From NCBI GenBank assembly GCA_020744425.1, contig JAGMUV010000024.1:1-64000 (forward strand): a stretch of 64,000 bases of DNA, written 5' to 3'. The position numbers and the translations under genes were made by a program. The notes under the pieces were generated by a model. That model was not told where the DNA came from. It saw only the letters and a list, made by a program, of their open reading frames with translations, and made no database searches. Shown piece by piece: positions 33,343-45,275 of the stretch; the first letter of the stretch is position 1, and each line of letters opens with the position of its first letter. The stretch is from Dactylonectria macrodidyma (taxonomy: Eukaryota; Ascomycota; Sordariomycetes; Hypocreales; Nectriaceae).

Positions 33343-34243
33343 ATGCGTTTCTCAACCGCCATCTATGCCTCACTCCCTGCGCTGGTAGCGGCTATCCAAG
33401 CACCCAACATCGATGGCTTCAAAATTTCCTGGCAAGAAGACTTCACTGGCTGCCAGGGTTGTTCCGTCAACACCGACACGTGGAACGTCGCCCTCGACAT
33501 TTCCGTCAACAACGAACTGCAAGAATATTCGACATCCAACTCCAACATCCAACTCTCGGGTGGCGAATCCCTCCAGCTCGTTCCCTGGAAGTCCGACGAT
33601 GGCCAGTGGACTTCGGGGCGCATCGAGTCCAAGACGAGCTGGATGGCGGAACCGGGTTGCAAAATGCGTGTTGAGGCCCAACTACGCAGTGGTGAATCCA
33701 TGAACAAGCAGGGCATGTGGCCTGCATTCTGGATGCTCGGCGATGCCATCCGCCACGGCACCGAGTGGCCTACTTGCGGCGAGCTTGACATCTATGAGCG
33801 TGTCAACGGCGACCTGACCGGCTATGGCACCGTCCACTGCGGACAGCTCGACGGTGGCGCCTGCAACGAGCCGTCTGGTCTCGGCCAGGATGTCGCTATC
33901 CCAGACAACAACTTCCATAACTGGGCCATTGTCATCGACCGCACCTCGGGCAACTGGCAGACCGAGACTATCACCTGGTTGTTGGATGGCACACTCTTCC
34001 ACAGCCTTGCCGGCAGCGACCTGGGCGACGAGGGAACCTGGGGAACTCTCGCCCACTCGCCCATGTACATTCTCCTCAACGTTGCTGTAGGCGGCAATTG
34101 GCCCGTAAGTACACTCCCGTGACTGATTTGCTTTGAGATCTTTCGCAACTAACTTCTGCCAGGGCTACCCTGACGAGGCCACCGAATCTGGGTACGGAAA
34201 CATGATGGAAGTCATGTATGTTGCTGTTTATGAGTCCGCCTAG
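33343..34243 (+). CDS. Secreted GH16 endo-beta-1,3(4)-glucanase-like enzyme, 280 aa
   Basis: Two exons, 33343-34104 and 34163-34243, 58-nt intron (GTAAGT donor, CTAAC branch) between codons. The frame is open upstream without an ATG, so the first ATG is used. It gives the signal peptide MRFSTAIYASLPALVAA with likely cleavage near residue 17. The GH16 catalytic motif is GELDIYERVNG, with Glu147 as nucleophile, Asp149 and Glu152 as acid/base. Before it stand FKISWQEDFTGC and NKQGMWPAFWMLGD, and after it FHNWAIVIDRTSG and a C-terminal strand MMEVMYVAVYESA that is typical of this fold. There is no GPI signal or binding module. Function: cleavage of beta-1,3/1,4- or beta-1,3/1,6-glucans outside the cell (plant cereal glucan or fungal wall). 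GH16 subfamilies overlap, so substrate is inferred. The gene follows the longest gene-free stretch of the window. Confidence 0.94.
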
Positions 34244-35315
34244 ACGAAGACGCAGCGCGTCCTTGTTTTAGTCTCTAGCTGCGAGCAGATTATAGGCCTC
34301 TCTTCCCTTCTACGACCCTTGGCTCTCTGCCATTGGGAGCGAACCGAACAACCGCTCCCCTCCCTTTGAACATTGATATGTGCAAGGGACCGCCAGAGAA
34401 GGTCGCTTCTTGCCTAGTGAGGCAATACGGCCGTTGGTTGTGTTGTGTTTTTATTCTCCTGTTATATATTGAAACGTTTATTCCTTCTAGAACCCCTTAA
34501 ATACCCTAGATCAAGCTATGGCGCAATTGAGTAAGACCACAAACAAATGAGATGGTTCAAATATCTGCAAGCCACGTTCATCAGTCCGCGCAGTAGACGC
34601 ACATGGTTTACGCTTGACTGACATCAGCTGCAGCCTAGCTACAGTAAACTATTGAATATACTTGGTTGTGTTCTTGCTATGTCATACGGAGACGAGTCCT
34701 ACCCCGATATGGTCCTGGGATGAAGCCTCGAGGTATGAGATAACTGCTTGCTATGCCTGGATCATATTCCTCTCAACTTTGTGCTTGATAGCACGCAAGT
34801 TTCTTGATCACAATCACTGGTCGATTTTGATGCAGCAACGACGGCGGTCTCAAGTCAAACAGAAAACCTCGACCTATCCTTCTTCGCTAACACTTAGAAA
34901 AAATATTGTGGTATGTGATTTTCGCAAGTAGCATCAGAGTACACCGAACAGCACTTTACAGGAGATGGGTTGGCTCCGTCGTTCCCCACCATATCTTTGC
35001 TTTGAAAACCGTCAACGGCCGGAAGACATTGGACAAACAGGTAGAAAACAAATAAAAGAAAAAGAAGACATGGAGGAGAAGGAAAAGCGAGCTGCAAGCC
35101 AAGTACCGCGAGTATAAAAGATCAACGAAACAGCCGACAGGTAAAACACAATAACTCTTTTCCCCAGAAGCCACCACAGAGGAGCAATAACCCCCCTGGG
35201 ACCTGATCGCCGCATAACCATGATATAATTTCCACATAAAAACGCCATGACGAATGATGCCAGAATTAGTTTGACCCAAGATGTTAATGCCGACCCAACA
35301 CGTTTACCACAGCTT
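34244..35315. other. Convergent 3' flanks of GH16 and SOM1
   Basis: 1.07 kb between converging stops. Only unlikely frames seen. The first about 250 bp after GH16 are probably its 3' untranslated region. Confidence 0.55.
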
Positions 35316-38160
35316 TCAATCTGCTCCAATCTCGCCGCTCTCCATCCCAGAGAACGCCCCGTTGAAATCGAAAGGCTGGTTGTCTGCATCACCATCGTGT
35401 AGGAATGAGTCAAAGTCGAAGTCGTTGAGCACATCGCCCGTTTGCAAAGGGTTAGCCAATTCCATTCCTCCAAAGTCCTATTACAGTACGGTTAGTTCTT
35501 GGGTCTCGAGGATATGTGCGGGAACACGCCAACATACCATGCTACCGAAGTTATCCATAGACAGACCGTTCTGATTAGGATCACCATGGCCCTGAGGCAC
35601 AACTACGGGAGCCGGAGGAGCGCTCGTGACCGTGGATACAGCCACAGGGGCGGGAGCCGCAGCGGGACCAGTCGTGGGCTGTCCGTTCTGTCCACCGTTG
35701 GCGTTTTGGCCGTTCTTGAAGTTGGCGGTGGCTGGGGTGATGGGCGTCGCAGGTGCAGGCGTGTCTTGCTCGCCGCTGTTTTCCCCTGCAGGAGTGACTC
35801 CCGCATTGTTGAGGTTCTGGTTAGACTTCTTCTGGTTGGCGGCACGCTTGACGACTTGTTAGTACTCGATTTCCATATTAGACGCGACAAAATGCTCACC
35901 TTATCCTTGGCACTCTTGCTCTCCTTTTTCTTGGGAGCTGGCTTATTGCCCTGATTAGGTGTAGGGGGGGCTGCGGCAGCTTGTTGGGGAGAGGCAGTTG
36001 TGCGGTTGTTGGCGTTGCCGGCGGCGACAGGAGCTGACGGTGGCGGCATAGACCGCTGCTGAGGCGTTCCCTGGATCTGTGGGCTCTGCTGTTGCATACC
36101 CTGAGGCACCATTTGCCCGTTAGGCGCACCCTGCCACTGAGGGGTACCCTGTCCTTGCGGCTGCTGCCCTGGCTGTCCTTGTTGGCCCTGTTGAGCCTGT
36201 TGAGCCTGCTGCTGTTGTGCCGCCTGCTGTCGAGCTGCCATTATCTGCTGCTGATTCATCTGCCCGTTGAAAGGCTGACCAGGGTGAGAGCTAGGAGGCC
36301 TCATGCCGTTCATCTGTTGCTGGGCAGCCATATTACCATCCATGCCCTTGAAGAAGTGAGGAGCCATATTGGGGTCAACATGAGAGCCCATGAAGTTCAT
36401 GGCCGGGTTTGGAGAGCCACGAGACTGTCCACCCTCGGGGATTGGTGAAGGAATACCAGCATTGTTCATCTGGGGCGTGCCGCGCTTCATCTGATCAGCG
36501 GGGTTAGGGGAAGCACCTGTGCGCATGCCCTGGGGAGAGGCATCTGGGAAGGGTTGTCCGTTAGGTCCGGGAGGACCGCCAGGACCTCCAGGCGCACCGC
36601 CGATAGTGTCCTGTTCTTGACGGGCCATCATGAGTCGCTTCTTATTTTGCTGCTCTAGGAGCATCAACTGCATCTGGTAGTCCTGAAGTGCATGGTTACT
36701 GCTGCCAGCCGCCTGGGGTCCCCCAGGGCCAGGTCTTATACCACCAGGGCCTCCCATTTCGTTAGGGTTATAGAAAGCACTCAGCGTAGTCCCGTCTGGA
36801 CCCTGAGCGAGCATGGGAGATCCTTGGCCTTGAGGACCGCCGGCGTTTGGCATCTGTTTGGTGCCCATCTGGTTTCCGTGGTGCTGCTGAAGGTTCTGGG
36901 CGTACGTGGCGATGGACTTCTGTTGAGCGGCGGGCGGAGCGTTGGCGAAGTTCTGGAACTGCTGGGGGTTGAGGTTGTTCGGGTTGATGCCGCTGGCGGC
37001 AAGCATCTGGTGTGCAGCGGTGTTGGGGTTCCCGGGCATCGGTTGACCAGGCATTTGGCCAGGCCGGCCGTTTTGCATCATTGCACCAGGCTGGTTGGGG
37101 TTGAAGGGAGCGCCGTCAATACGTGGTCGCTTAGAGGGCGAAGGGGCGTTCTCGCCATTGGCAGGGGAGGAGGGTCTTTCTCGGTTGGCATCCATACCGG
37201 AAGGATCTCTCTGCATCTGGTTTTGCTTGGCCTGCTGTTGGAGCATTTGCATCTGAGGGCTAGACAGTGCACATTAGCTGGGTTCGAGTTGCACAAGGGC
37301 ATCATTCTGTAAGACGAGAGCAGGCTTACTTGTGCTGGTTATTGGCCATAGCGGCTCGGGCAAGGTTACCCTGCTTCATGTTCATGGCCATGCCGCCATT
37401 TTGCATGTTACGCATCATCTGGAACTGCTGCGCAGTCATGTCTGGGCGCATTTGACGCAGGAGCTCCTGCTGCTGGTTCTGCTTCATTCGAGATTGTTGC
37501 TGTCAGGGGGTCAACGCTTGTCACGAATTGCCGGCGACGGCGGCATAGAGGACAGAAAAAGGTCACACGCTACTAATAGTGGTCATGGATCGCAACAGGG
37601 TAGAGGGCGTTGAGAGACAAGGACAAAGCTAGAAGACATACCTGGGTGTGCGACACATATTGATTGATAGTGCCATTGCCGCCTTTGGCGCGTTGCGCGT
37701 TGTAAATGTCCCAGAATAGACAGAACCACTCGTAGAGGAAGGAAGTATCGGAGGCAGGCATGGGCAGCTTGGGAAGAGGGAGGCCGTCTGGCAACTTAGA
37801 ATCAATGTCCTCTTTGGAATCGGTGTCCATGGCGTCGTCGCCGACACCGTTGATAAGTTGGCCATTCTCGTCGCGACGACCCTGGCCCTCCTTGTGGACG
37901 TTGACCTGCTCGTTGCTGGCGAGGAGGGAGCGAGCACAATCAAACATTTGGTATCGAATGAAGTACTCGTAAATGTACGTGTTCAGGACGCCGCGCTGGC
38001 CGTTTTCGTTCATCTGCTGTTGTTGTCGGGCAGCAGCCTGGGCGGCGGCAGCAGCCTGAGGGTTGACGGCGCCATTATTCATCATAGGCATGGGAGCGCC
38101 GCCAACAGGACCACCCATTTGGTTCATGGCGGCCATGTTCATATTTGGATTCATGGCCAT
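35316..38160 (-). CDS. SOM1: LisH-domain morphogenesis regulator SOM1/Flo8 type, 839 aa
   Basis: Five exons: 38160-37642, 37499-37330, 37259-35900, 35846-35538 and 35477-35316. Introns are 142, 70, 53 and 60 nt. The N-terminus is Met/Asn/Ala/Gln-rich. The LisH motif is at about 58-90 (LNTYIYEYFIRYQMFDCARS) and a conserved block follows (SFLYEWFCLFWDIYNAQR). Residues 170-700 are Gln/Pro/Gly/Met low-complexity with a basic KRPRIDGAP. The Lys-rich APKKKESKSAKDK comes before the third junction. The acidic, aromatic C-terminus (DFGGMELANPL, DVLNDFDFDSFLHDG) looks like an activation domain. Family knowledge: SOM1 in Magnaporthe, SomA in Aspergillus and Flo8 in yeast act below cAMP/PKA in adhesion, conidiation and virulence, with a LIM-binding (PtaB-like) partner. 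The upstream region is long (2.6 kb), as often found for morphogenesis regulators. Confidence 0.93.
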
Positions 38161-40742
38161 GGTGTGATGGGGATGGAGGAGCGAGGCGATGAGGCCGAAA
38201 AGTTTGCTGGGTTAGCCACCAGGACGTGCCACCACGCGGAGCGCTGGCGCTGGACAGCCGACCGGCGTGGGCGTGTCAAGCGGCGATCCCAGGAGGCGGG
38301 GGACGCGGTGCAAGTCGCGCGAGAGGCGGGAGGGGAGCGTAATTGAGAGCGTCGTCGATAGAGGCAGTCGGGAGCAAGGACGGCGACGGGGAGACAGCCA
38401 CAGCGAGGCCGATGGTGATGGTGCGGATGGGCGATGAGCGATGGGCGACGGGCGTTGGTGTCGCGATGATGGTGTGGTTGGTTGGTTTTCGGTGGAGGTG
38501 GGCGCTGGCCGCCTGGGATGGGATGGAGACGACCGACTTGACGGGAAAAGCGAGAGAGGCGGGAAGGACGGGGGGTGTCTTTTTTTACTGTACCGGGGGA
38601 GCCCCAGAGCCAGACCTAGCAGATAAATGAATAGGCCCGCTGATAGGGGGTACCTCGAGTTACAACGCGGCTCAAGGCGCGGCGCAGGTACCCAGCACCA
38701 AGTGCGCCAACCGGGGGGCTTGAGTAGAGGATCGGGCGGCGCGCTGGGGGCAGCAGACGCCGGCAACACTCGAAGAGACCGTGGGTTGCTTCAAAGATGG
38801 AGAAAAAAGCAGAGCGAATATGAGAGGAGGAGAAGGAGGGAAAAAGAGAGGGTGAGAGGGAGTGTGTGTGAGGGGAGGGGGAAAAACGTGGTTCGTTGTT
38901 TGGCGGTGGAGGGTTTCCGTTTGAAGGGTGCTCGTTCTCCAAGCGGCTCACTCACTGCTCCGGGTTTGTTCTGGGTGCGCTGTTCTTCCGGCACCAGGCG
39001 TGGCTAAAGGTACCTTGGATAGGTTCGCAGGTCGGGGCAATAAGTGATTTTTTTTCTCAATCAAACGGAATTGGCCGTATTGAAAGAAGGCTGAGACCCC
39101 TCTCATCAATCAATCAATCACTGTCACTTCAACTTGCACGCACGGGACGGGGACTGCAGCGAAAGAAGCATGGCCACATGAATCCAGGGGGACGGGGCGC
39201 CCGTCAAGTGTTCTAACGGGGTCTCTCAAGAAGGTGGAGGGACTTGCAGATAGGCGTTCGCAAACAGGCAGACCACGGGAAACTGCGACAACGCAACAAA
39301 CGGGATCATTCTGCATGGGACAGGAGATAAAATTACAATAATAGTCCCGCATAAGGAGGCTACAGATGGCCTTGGATTTTCGTAGTGCTACTTTGGCGCT
39401 GATAACCTACTGATAATACAAACGGGAATCCAGCTTGGACACTTTGTTTCGTCTTTGGCTCATTTTAGGCTCATCTTGCCTCACGCGCCCGGATATGTAT
39501 AAAACCGAGGCTTCATGTATGGCGAGCTGTGGCAGGGCGGCGGGCAACTGGAAGAAAGGAAGACGGAAGAAGCCTGGAAGCTTTCTGGGGCGAGGTCTGC
39601 GCCGCGGGTTGTGGCGGACCACCTCCGTGCGGACCGCCTCCAGAGCACCTTTATTGTCGGTTGGAACTGTCAGTGGATCGAAGCCCTACAACTGGGCGAT
39701 GAACAGGAGAACGGGGATAAAGTCTAGGGGATGTCCACTATATCTTGGGGGGATGTGCATCTGATTCACAAGGCTGCAGGGCGCTAGCTTACAGTGGGTG
39801 AATTGCCTAAGGCTCGACGCCTTGCCGTCAAGGTAGGGCTCTGGAGGCATCCGGAAGGCACCCGTGCCCAGGGTTCCCGGTACGTAAATTTCAAACCAGC
39901 CCTGCGTATTCCTGGGACTGCACCACCAAGATGTCGGCACCTGAGGCACGACCCATGGCGTGTTCGTGCCTCAGGCAAGACTGCGCCGTCATTCTGGCCT
40001 GAGTGCCCACTTCGCCTCCCCCACCATGCCTCTCATAGGCCTCTGACAAGCCTCTCACGCGCTTTCACGCGTTCTCACGGACCACTCTCTCAGTCACCGT
40101 GCGAGTCACCGATCTCGCTCTCTTTGCCTCCCTCGTTGGCTTGTCATTTCTCCTTACCCGCTTTGCGAATTAAACCCGCCGGGCCGTTGTGGAGAACCTC
40201 AGTGCTTTTGGCTTCAAATCAAAGTTGTCAAACATTCTAGACTGAGCCACCCCAAATCGTGCACTTGATATCTAATTACCTACATACGTACCTAGGGACC
40301 TCTAGATCCGCATATCACTTTGTTAGGTTCCCCGGACCCAACCAAGCCTAGCATTTGCCCAATTCAGATTCCTGTAGGATTGCATCTGGATTTTACTTTC
40401 GATCATTTATTTTTCTCACGTGTCTGTCTGCCCGTCTTCTGCCGGGCGGCCTATGCTTGGAACGCCATATGCCCAGCTCTGTGGCTCTGCCCATGAACCC
40501 CTGTGCCACCCACTCGGCCAGGGTTATCTTATCTTAGAATGTGAATGACCCGTGCCAAGTTCAGTACTTCTGAGCGTGCAATATTGGTCCATCAGTATTA
40601 CCCTCGGATTTGCTCTTCAGCAGGCAGTCTCCTAACCTCCGTAGTTCGTGTAGTCTTCGGCTTGGAATTCCAAGATGTCGAAGGTGGTGGGGGTTGGCTT
40701 GTTTTTCTCAACATTGCTCCTCTGGTCTTAAAGGCGTCCTTC
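38161..40742. other. Intergenic: long SOM1 upstream region and BET3 3' flank
   Basis: 2.58 kb, no supported gene. On the minus strand the first about 650 bp upstream of the SOM1 ATG are rich in C and T, as expected for a leader. An ATCA repeat (CATCAATCAATCAATCACT, about 39104-39122) occurs upstream. GGTACCT motifs lie near 38649 and 39008. Confidence 0.55.
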
Positions 40743-41488
40743 TCAGTCATCCTCTGGCGGCAGCTCATCATCGATGTATCGTATCAGTGAGACCCTCATC
40801 TCGGTACTGTCGTTCCCCCGAAGAATATCGCTGATGAAGTGCGCCTCCACCTGCATTTGAACCATCTCTAGAGCTCCACGGAGCACGCCACAGAGGATAT
40901 TGGAGTACCAGAGTTGATCCTGAGCTCGGCCATCGTCAGGCAACTCGACAAAGTCGGCAAGTGGGTTTTCGTCGAATACCAGCGAGAATTGGTTGTTGTC
41001 ACTCGTCCAGTTCGTGACCTGTGGGGTGATGTTCAGGAAGATCTTGAATCCAACCTATGTTTGCCTGTCAGAAGTTGCTCGGTTGGTACCATAGGAAGAA
41101 TCATACCCGAGCAATCATTTCCGCCGTCTCACGGAAGTTGGCGCATCGCTTCATGGTATTGGATTTGGCGAGGTAGTCCTCAATGAGCCGCAGTCCAATG
41201 TTGTATCCCATCCTATCCAGCTGCTTATTCACCTCAACATAGTCGCTCTCGTAGTCCTTGCATAGTTGCGCAACAATTGTGCCGTACGTGAGTGTTACCA
41301 ACTCGGCATTGACCTTGTCAATTCGGGTTCTATTCTTCGACATTAGGTTCTCTGCTCTACTGGGTTGTGTTTCGGTGGATGGCATACTTCCAGATCCTGT
41401 GAAGATGTAAGCTTTAGATGAATTCACAAGAAGGCGATTTGTTGTTCACATACTCTTCGCCCACGCGAGACGCCTTGCTGGCCGACAT
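40743..41488 (-). CDS. BET3: TRAPP complex subunit BET3 (TRAPPC3), 192 aa, four exons
   Basis: Exons: 41488-41454, 41396-41388, 41329-41107 and 41054-40743. Introns are 57, 58 and 52 nt. Spliced start: MSASKASRVGEEIWKTRIDK, which restores the conserved GEEIWK-x-R-x-x-KVNAEL opening. Exon 2 is only 9 nt and codes the IW of that motif. The body has LVTLTYGTIVAQLCKDY, NKQLDRMGYNIGLRLIEDYL, MKRCANFRETAEMI (Cys77 is the acylation cysteine of the family), ITPQVTNW, LPDDGRAQDQLWYSN, ILCGVLRGALEMVQMQVEA and the end RYIDDELPPEDD. Length equals yeast and human BET3. Function: core of TRAPP tethering complexes and of the GEF for Ypt1/Rab1, in ER-to-Golgi and Golgi traffic. An unspliced frame beginning at ATG 41376 would replace the conserved N-terminus. 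Divergent from U5-40K over 469 bp. Confidence 0.95.
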
Positions 41489-41957
41489 TGTGCTGATTGG
41501 GAACGTGTCCAAGGTGGGGCTCGGAGCCAGCCTCTACAGGCACGACCTGGGCGCTGGCGGCTGAGCAGATGATGCCAACGGGGGCAAGTATGGGTGTTAA
41601 TCCTGCTCGGCGGTACAAGACGAGCGCTAGAGTAAGGTTGTGGTCTTGAGGAGCTGTATCTTGATCTCAACACAGGGGAAGTGATGCCATGAGCTAGGCG
41701 AGCTGGACCCTCCGACCGTCTAACGTCACCTGGAGTAGTCGGTGCACGGAGGTTCTGCATCGCCGACTATCAGGAACAACTTTCGGCCCGGACAATCAGA
41801 CGCGGTTCTGCATTTGCAGAGGTCCCAAGTCAAGCGGCATCCTCCACGACAGAGTAGCTTGTCGATAGCTTTCGCGGGATCGTTCAGAGCAGAGCGTGTC
41901 AGGGATTTCTGGATTGCGCTTCGTTTCTGTTAATTCCAAGGGCGCTACAAATTCAAA
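41489..41957. promoter_or_regulatory. Shared divergent promoter of BET3 and U5-40K
   Basis: 469 bp separate the two start codons, so both promoters and leaders must lie here. I found no clear TATA box, in keeping with two housekeeping genes. Confidence 0.6.
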
Positions 41958-43181
41958 ATGTCGGCAGAGAAGCGTCCCGCTGACGACGACCCGGGTATGT
42001 CCCAGTCGCTCGTCAAACGACAGAACGTCAGCTCCTCGACTGGCGCCCTCGCGCGCCTGAATGCGTCGGGTAATGCCCTAGTCCAGAGCGTATGCATTGC
42101 TTCAACAATTCAAAACCCGGTAGCTGACTGCTTGCAGGCACCAAGAACGAGCGCGCTCCAGGCGCCTGTGATGGAACTTTCAGGACACTCGGGTGAGATT
42201 TTCGCGGCCAAGTTTGACCCGACTGGCAACCTGATCGCGTCGGGATCAATGGATAGATCCATTAGTAGGTTTCACTCTGAATTATACCCTGGAAAGTAGC
42301 CATGTGATTGACAATGAATAGTGCTCTGGAGGACCTATGGCGACTGCGAGAACTACGGTGTATTGAACGGACATCGAGGTGCGATTCTCGATTTGCAGTG
42401 GTCGCGCGACTCGGAAATTTTGTACTCGGCATCGGCTGATACACACCTTGCAAGCTGGGACTTGACGTCGGGAACGCGAATACGTCGATACGTGGGGCAC
42501 GAGGAAATCATCAACACAATGGATATTAGCAGGCGAGGAGAGGACGTACTCATCAGCGGGAGCGATGATTCGACGATTGGCATTTGGGACCCCCGATCCA
42601 AAAACGCGATCGATTACATCCAGACCGAATTTCCCATAACCGCTGTCGCGATTTCGGAGGCAGGCAACGAGATTTATGCGGGTGGCATCGATAACGATAT
42701 CCGTGTGTGGGACTTGAGGAAGAAGTCGGTTGTCTACTCCATGCTGGGACACTCAGATACGATTATGTCTTTGAAGGTCTCGCCAGACTCGCAGTCGCTT
42801 GTTTCCTACGCCATGGATGCTACAGTCAGGACGTGGGACATCCGGCCATTCGCACCAACCGAGAGACATATCCGAACATTCGACGGTGCTACCATGGGAA
42901 TGGAGAAAAACTTGATGGGAGTGAGCTGGGACTCGGAAGGCAAAAAGATTGCGGCAGCATCAGGTGACGGCACTGTGATGGTATGGTCGAGTGGGACGGG
43001 CAAGCTCAGCTACAAGCTTCCTGGGCACAAGGGCACGGTTAACTGCGCCGAGTTTGCTCCTGGCAAGGAGCCTATCCGTAAGTTCCATCCCTTTACTTGC
43101 AGTCATGTTCAACTTGACTCACAAAACACAGTCCTCTCAGCGTCTTCCGACCGCACAATGCTCCTAGGCGAGCTGAAATGA
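41958..43181 (+). CDS. U5 snRNP 40-kDa WD40 protein (SNRNP40/Cwf17), 354 aa
   Basis: Four exons: 41958-42089, 42138-42264, 42322-43077 and 43132-43181. Introns are 48, 57 and 54 nt. After a 55-residue charged tail (KRPADDDPGMSQSLVKRQ) come seven WD40 repeats. Signatures of this family are SALQAPVMELSGHSGEIFAA, LWRTYGDCENYGVLNGH, AGGIDNDIRVWDLRKKSVVY, AMDATVRTWDIRPFAP, MEKNLMGVSWDSEGKKIAAA, KLPGHKGTVNCAEF and the last strand LSASSDRTMLLGEL. The order and the fixed phrases GIDNDI-VWDLR and DIRPFAP separate it from other WD40 proteins. Length agrees with human SNRNP40 (357 aa). Function: scaffold bound to Prp8 in the U5 snRNP, needed in the spliceosome through catalysis. The last exon codes only 16 residues. 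Its 5' region is shared with BET3. Confidence 0.95.
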
Positions 43182-45275
43182 GTTCAGTCGATGCAGGTTG
43201 ACGATGACAGCACCTGGCACCTCATATGTCGTCATTCTGGTACCGTTCTTGAGTTTCAGGCAAGATTGTAGCTCCCTGGCTCATTGTGGTAAAACCTTCA
43301 CAACCACTCGTGCCTTGTGGGTGAATGTTATGCTCTGCTATTGGGACATGAAGCCGTCTTGGGGAATAATGTTTACAACAGCGGACGAGACGTGGCTCGG
43401 GTTTGCTATGCGGGCGACGAAGAATTCAAGATAGTGGTCATGGTTTAGAATGGTTGATTCGCCAATCGAGCGAACGAGCGAACGACACAAGACAACGAGG
43501 AAGCTATTCCGGGGAGCAAGGGATGGGAAGCAGAGATATGCAGAAGGCACGGCGACCATCGTATATGTGTTATTGGAGGGAACTCTGGGTCTATTAAGAT
43601 GGAAGTGGCACACATTCTGGCCGCGCTTTGAGAAGTCTTGGATTGTGGTGTGGTAGTTATTGTATCTGAGACTTGGCCTGGACCTCCTGGGATGGTAGAG
43701 CCAATTGAGCTGGGCACCCGATGGATGGAACAACCTCCCCAAGTGGGTGGCCTAAGTAAGTAGAAGATGAAATTACATTACACAAGACGAAAATGAAAGA
43801 GGAACAAAAGGCATCACAGTGTCGCATGACACACTCCTCGTTCGTGCTTTCATTAAATACCATCCAATTGTCTATGCCACAAGTAATTGCTTGCGCTGTC
43901 ATACTACCTATTCTACCCAGGGCCGTCCGAGGTTTCAGGTGCTGGTCCAAGATGACGTGTGGTTGGCCATTTACGGGAGGCATCAAACGAGGGCACGCCA
44001 CGACCCGTCGCCCGAGACGGCTACTGCGAAACAGCAACAACGCCACAGCGGCCCCCATTTGCGACCGTTTTGGGGGGGTTGACGGCCGCTATGGTTCTAG
44101 GCCTCTCAGGCACTTCTTGGTTTTTAGCGTCTGAACTTCTGACGCGCGCTCTGGAGCAACCACTGAAGCATTGACTACTCCAGGACGTAGCATTGATGAC
44201 AGTAAGTTAAGTTACCTGACAGGTGCAGCTGCTTCAGGCAACGGATCCACGTGCACGATACGCCACGGGCCGTGCCCACCACCGAACTGGGCTCGCGACG
44301 CCATCTTGGCTGCATGGCGCGTCTCACGCATTTCGAAACGACCACCTCCCATATGCGCTGAAACTGCAGCGTCCCGTGTCGTCCATTCAGCTCGCCAATT
44401 TCGGGCCAAGCTGATGAACGACCCCTTGCGTGCCCCTGTCTACTCCTCCCAACGCCACCCCGACGCCTTCGCCGGCGCTGTGACAGCCCCGAGATGAGAG
44501 GCTGCTGTGTGCCTTGTTGCTTTTGCAACACGCCCACTGTCACAGCATGGGCTCACCGTGGCCCGTAGTGCCTGGATCCGTTACGGATCCCAGTCACCCT
44601 CATCCCTCCCCCCCATTAGCTCCCCTTGTTTCGCCATTTGGTTCGTTGGTGGCTTTGAATTCAGCAGGATATCGACGTAAACTTTTGTAGCATGTGTGTC
44701 GTGGTGTTGTTCGTATACACTCTCTCCGTTCCCCTCGTATCCCCTCCGCCCTCTCTTTCCCTGTGTTTCCGTTCTTTTCGTGTAAGTATCGCATCCCTCA
44801 GTCCTAGACGAACGCGTCTTGGTCACCACCTCGGTTGAAGGAGTCGCTACTGTCTCCGCTCGTGTCTTGAAGTTGCACCATGTCCCCCCAATAATTTCCT
44901 TGATGCCGCAACCAGCTTTCTCTCTTTGATTCATCCTGTTCAAGCCTTGTCATTCCCTTTCATTCAAATTGTTGCTTATTTTCAGCGAGCCCATCTACTT
45001 TTCGTGGTGACTCCTTCCACCGAGACAGTATCGTGGGGTCTCTTAGACATCCGCAGTCACTGTCTGAGACGGTTCTTTACAAATGACGCTACCAACTTAC
45101 TCTCACCCATTACGATAGTGATACCTCGACATATTTTTCTATCATATATTTTCGACGACATATACCCGACGATACCTTACACGAATTCGACGTTTGCAAG
45201 ACTCCTGTTGCCAACACCAACCTTGGCTCAGGCTGATCATTTCGAATCTGGACCTAGGTGCCCTGTGTAAACACA
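43182..45275. other. Intergenic: 2.1 kb between U5-40K and the two-TM gene
   Basis: No credible gene. Contains a 7-bp inverted repeat with a 3-nt spacer (GGATCCG-TTA-CGGATCC, 44574-44590) and, from about 44950, upstream sequence of the next gene. Confidence 0.55.
44574..44590. repeat. Short perfect inverted repeat GGATCCG-TTA-CGGATCC
   Basis: Two 7-bp arms around three bases, about 690 bp upstream of the two-TM gene. It could be a dimeric binding site. A single copy is also possible by chance. Confidence 0.35.

Noticed and set aside
38212..38769. 185-codon minus frame upstream of SOM1
   Set aside because: Pro/Ser/Arg-rich translation of a C/T-rich leader; out of frame with SOM1 and without similarity.
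41101..41427. BET3 beginning as an unspliced frame with ATG at 41376
   Set aside because: Replaces the conserved GEEIWK opening by a non-family sequence; the spliced model fits exactly.
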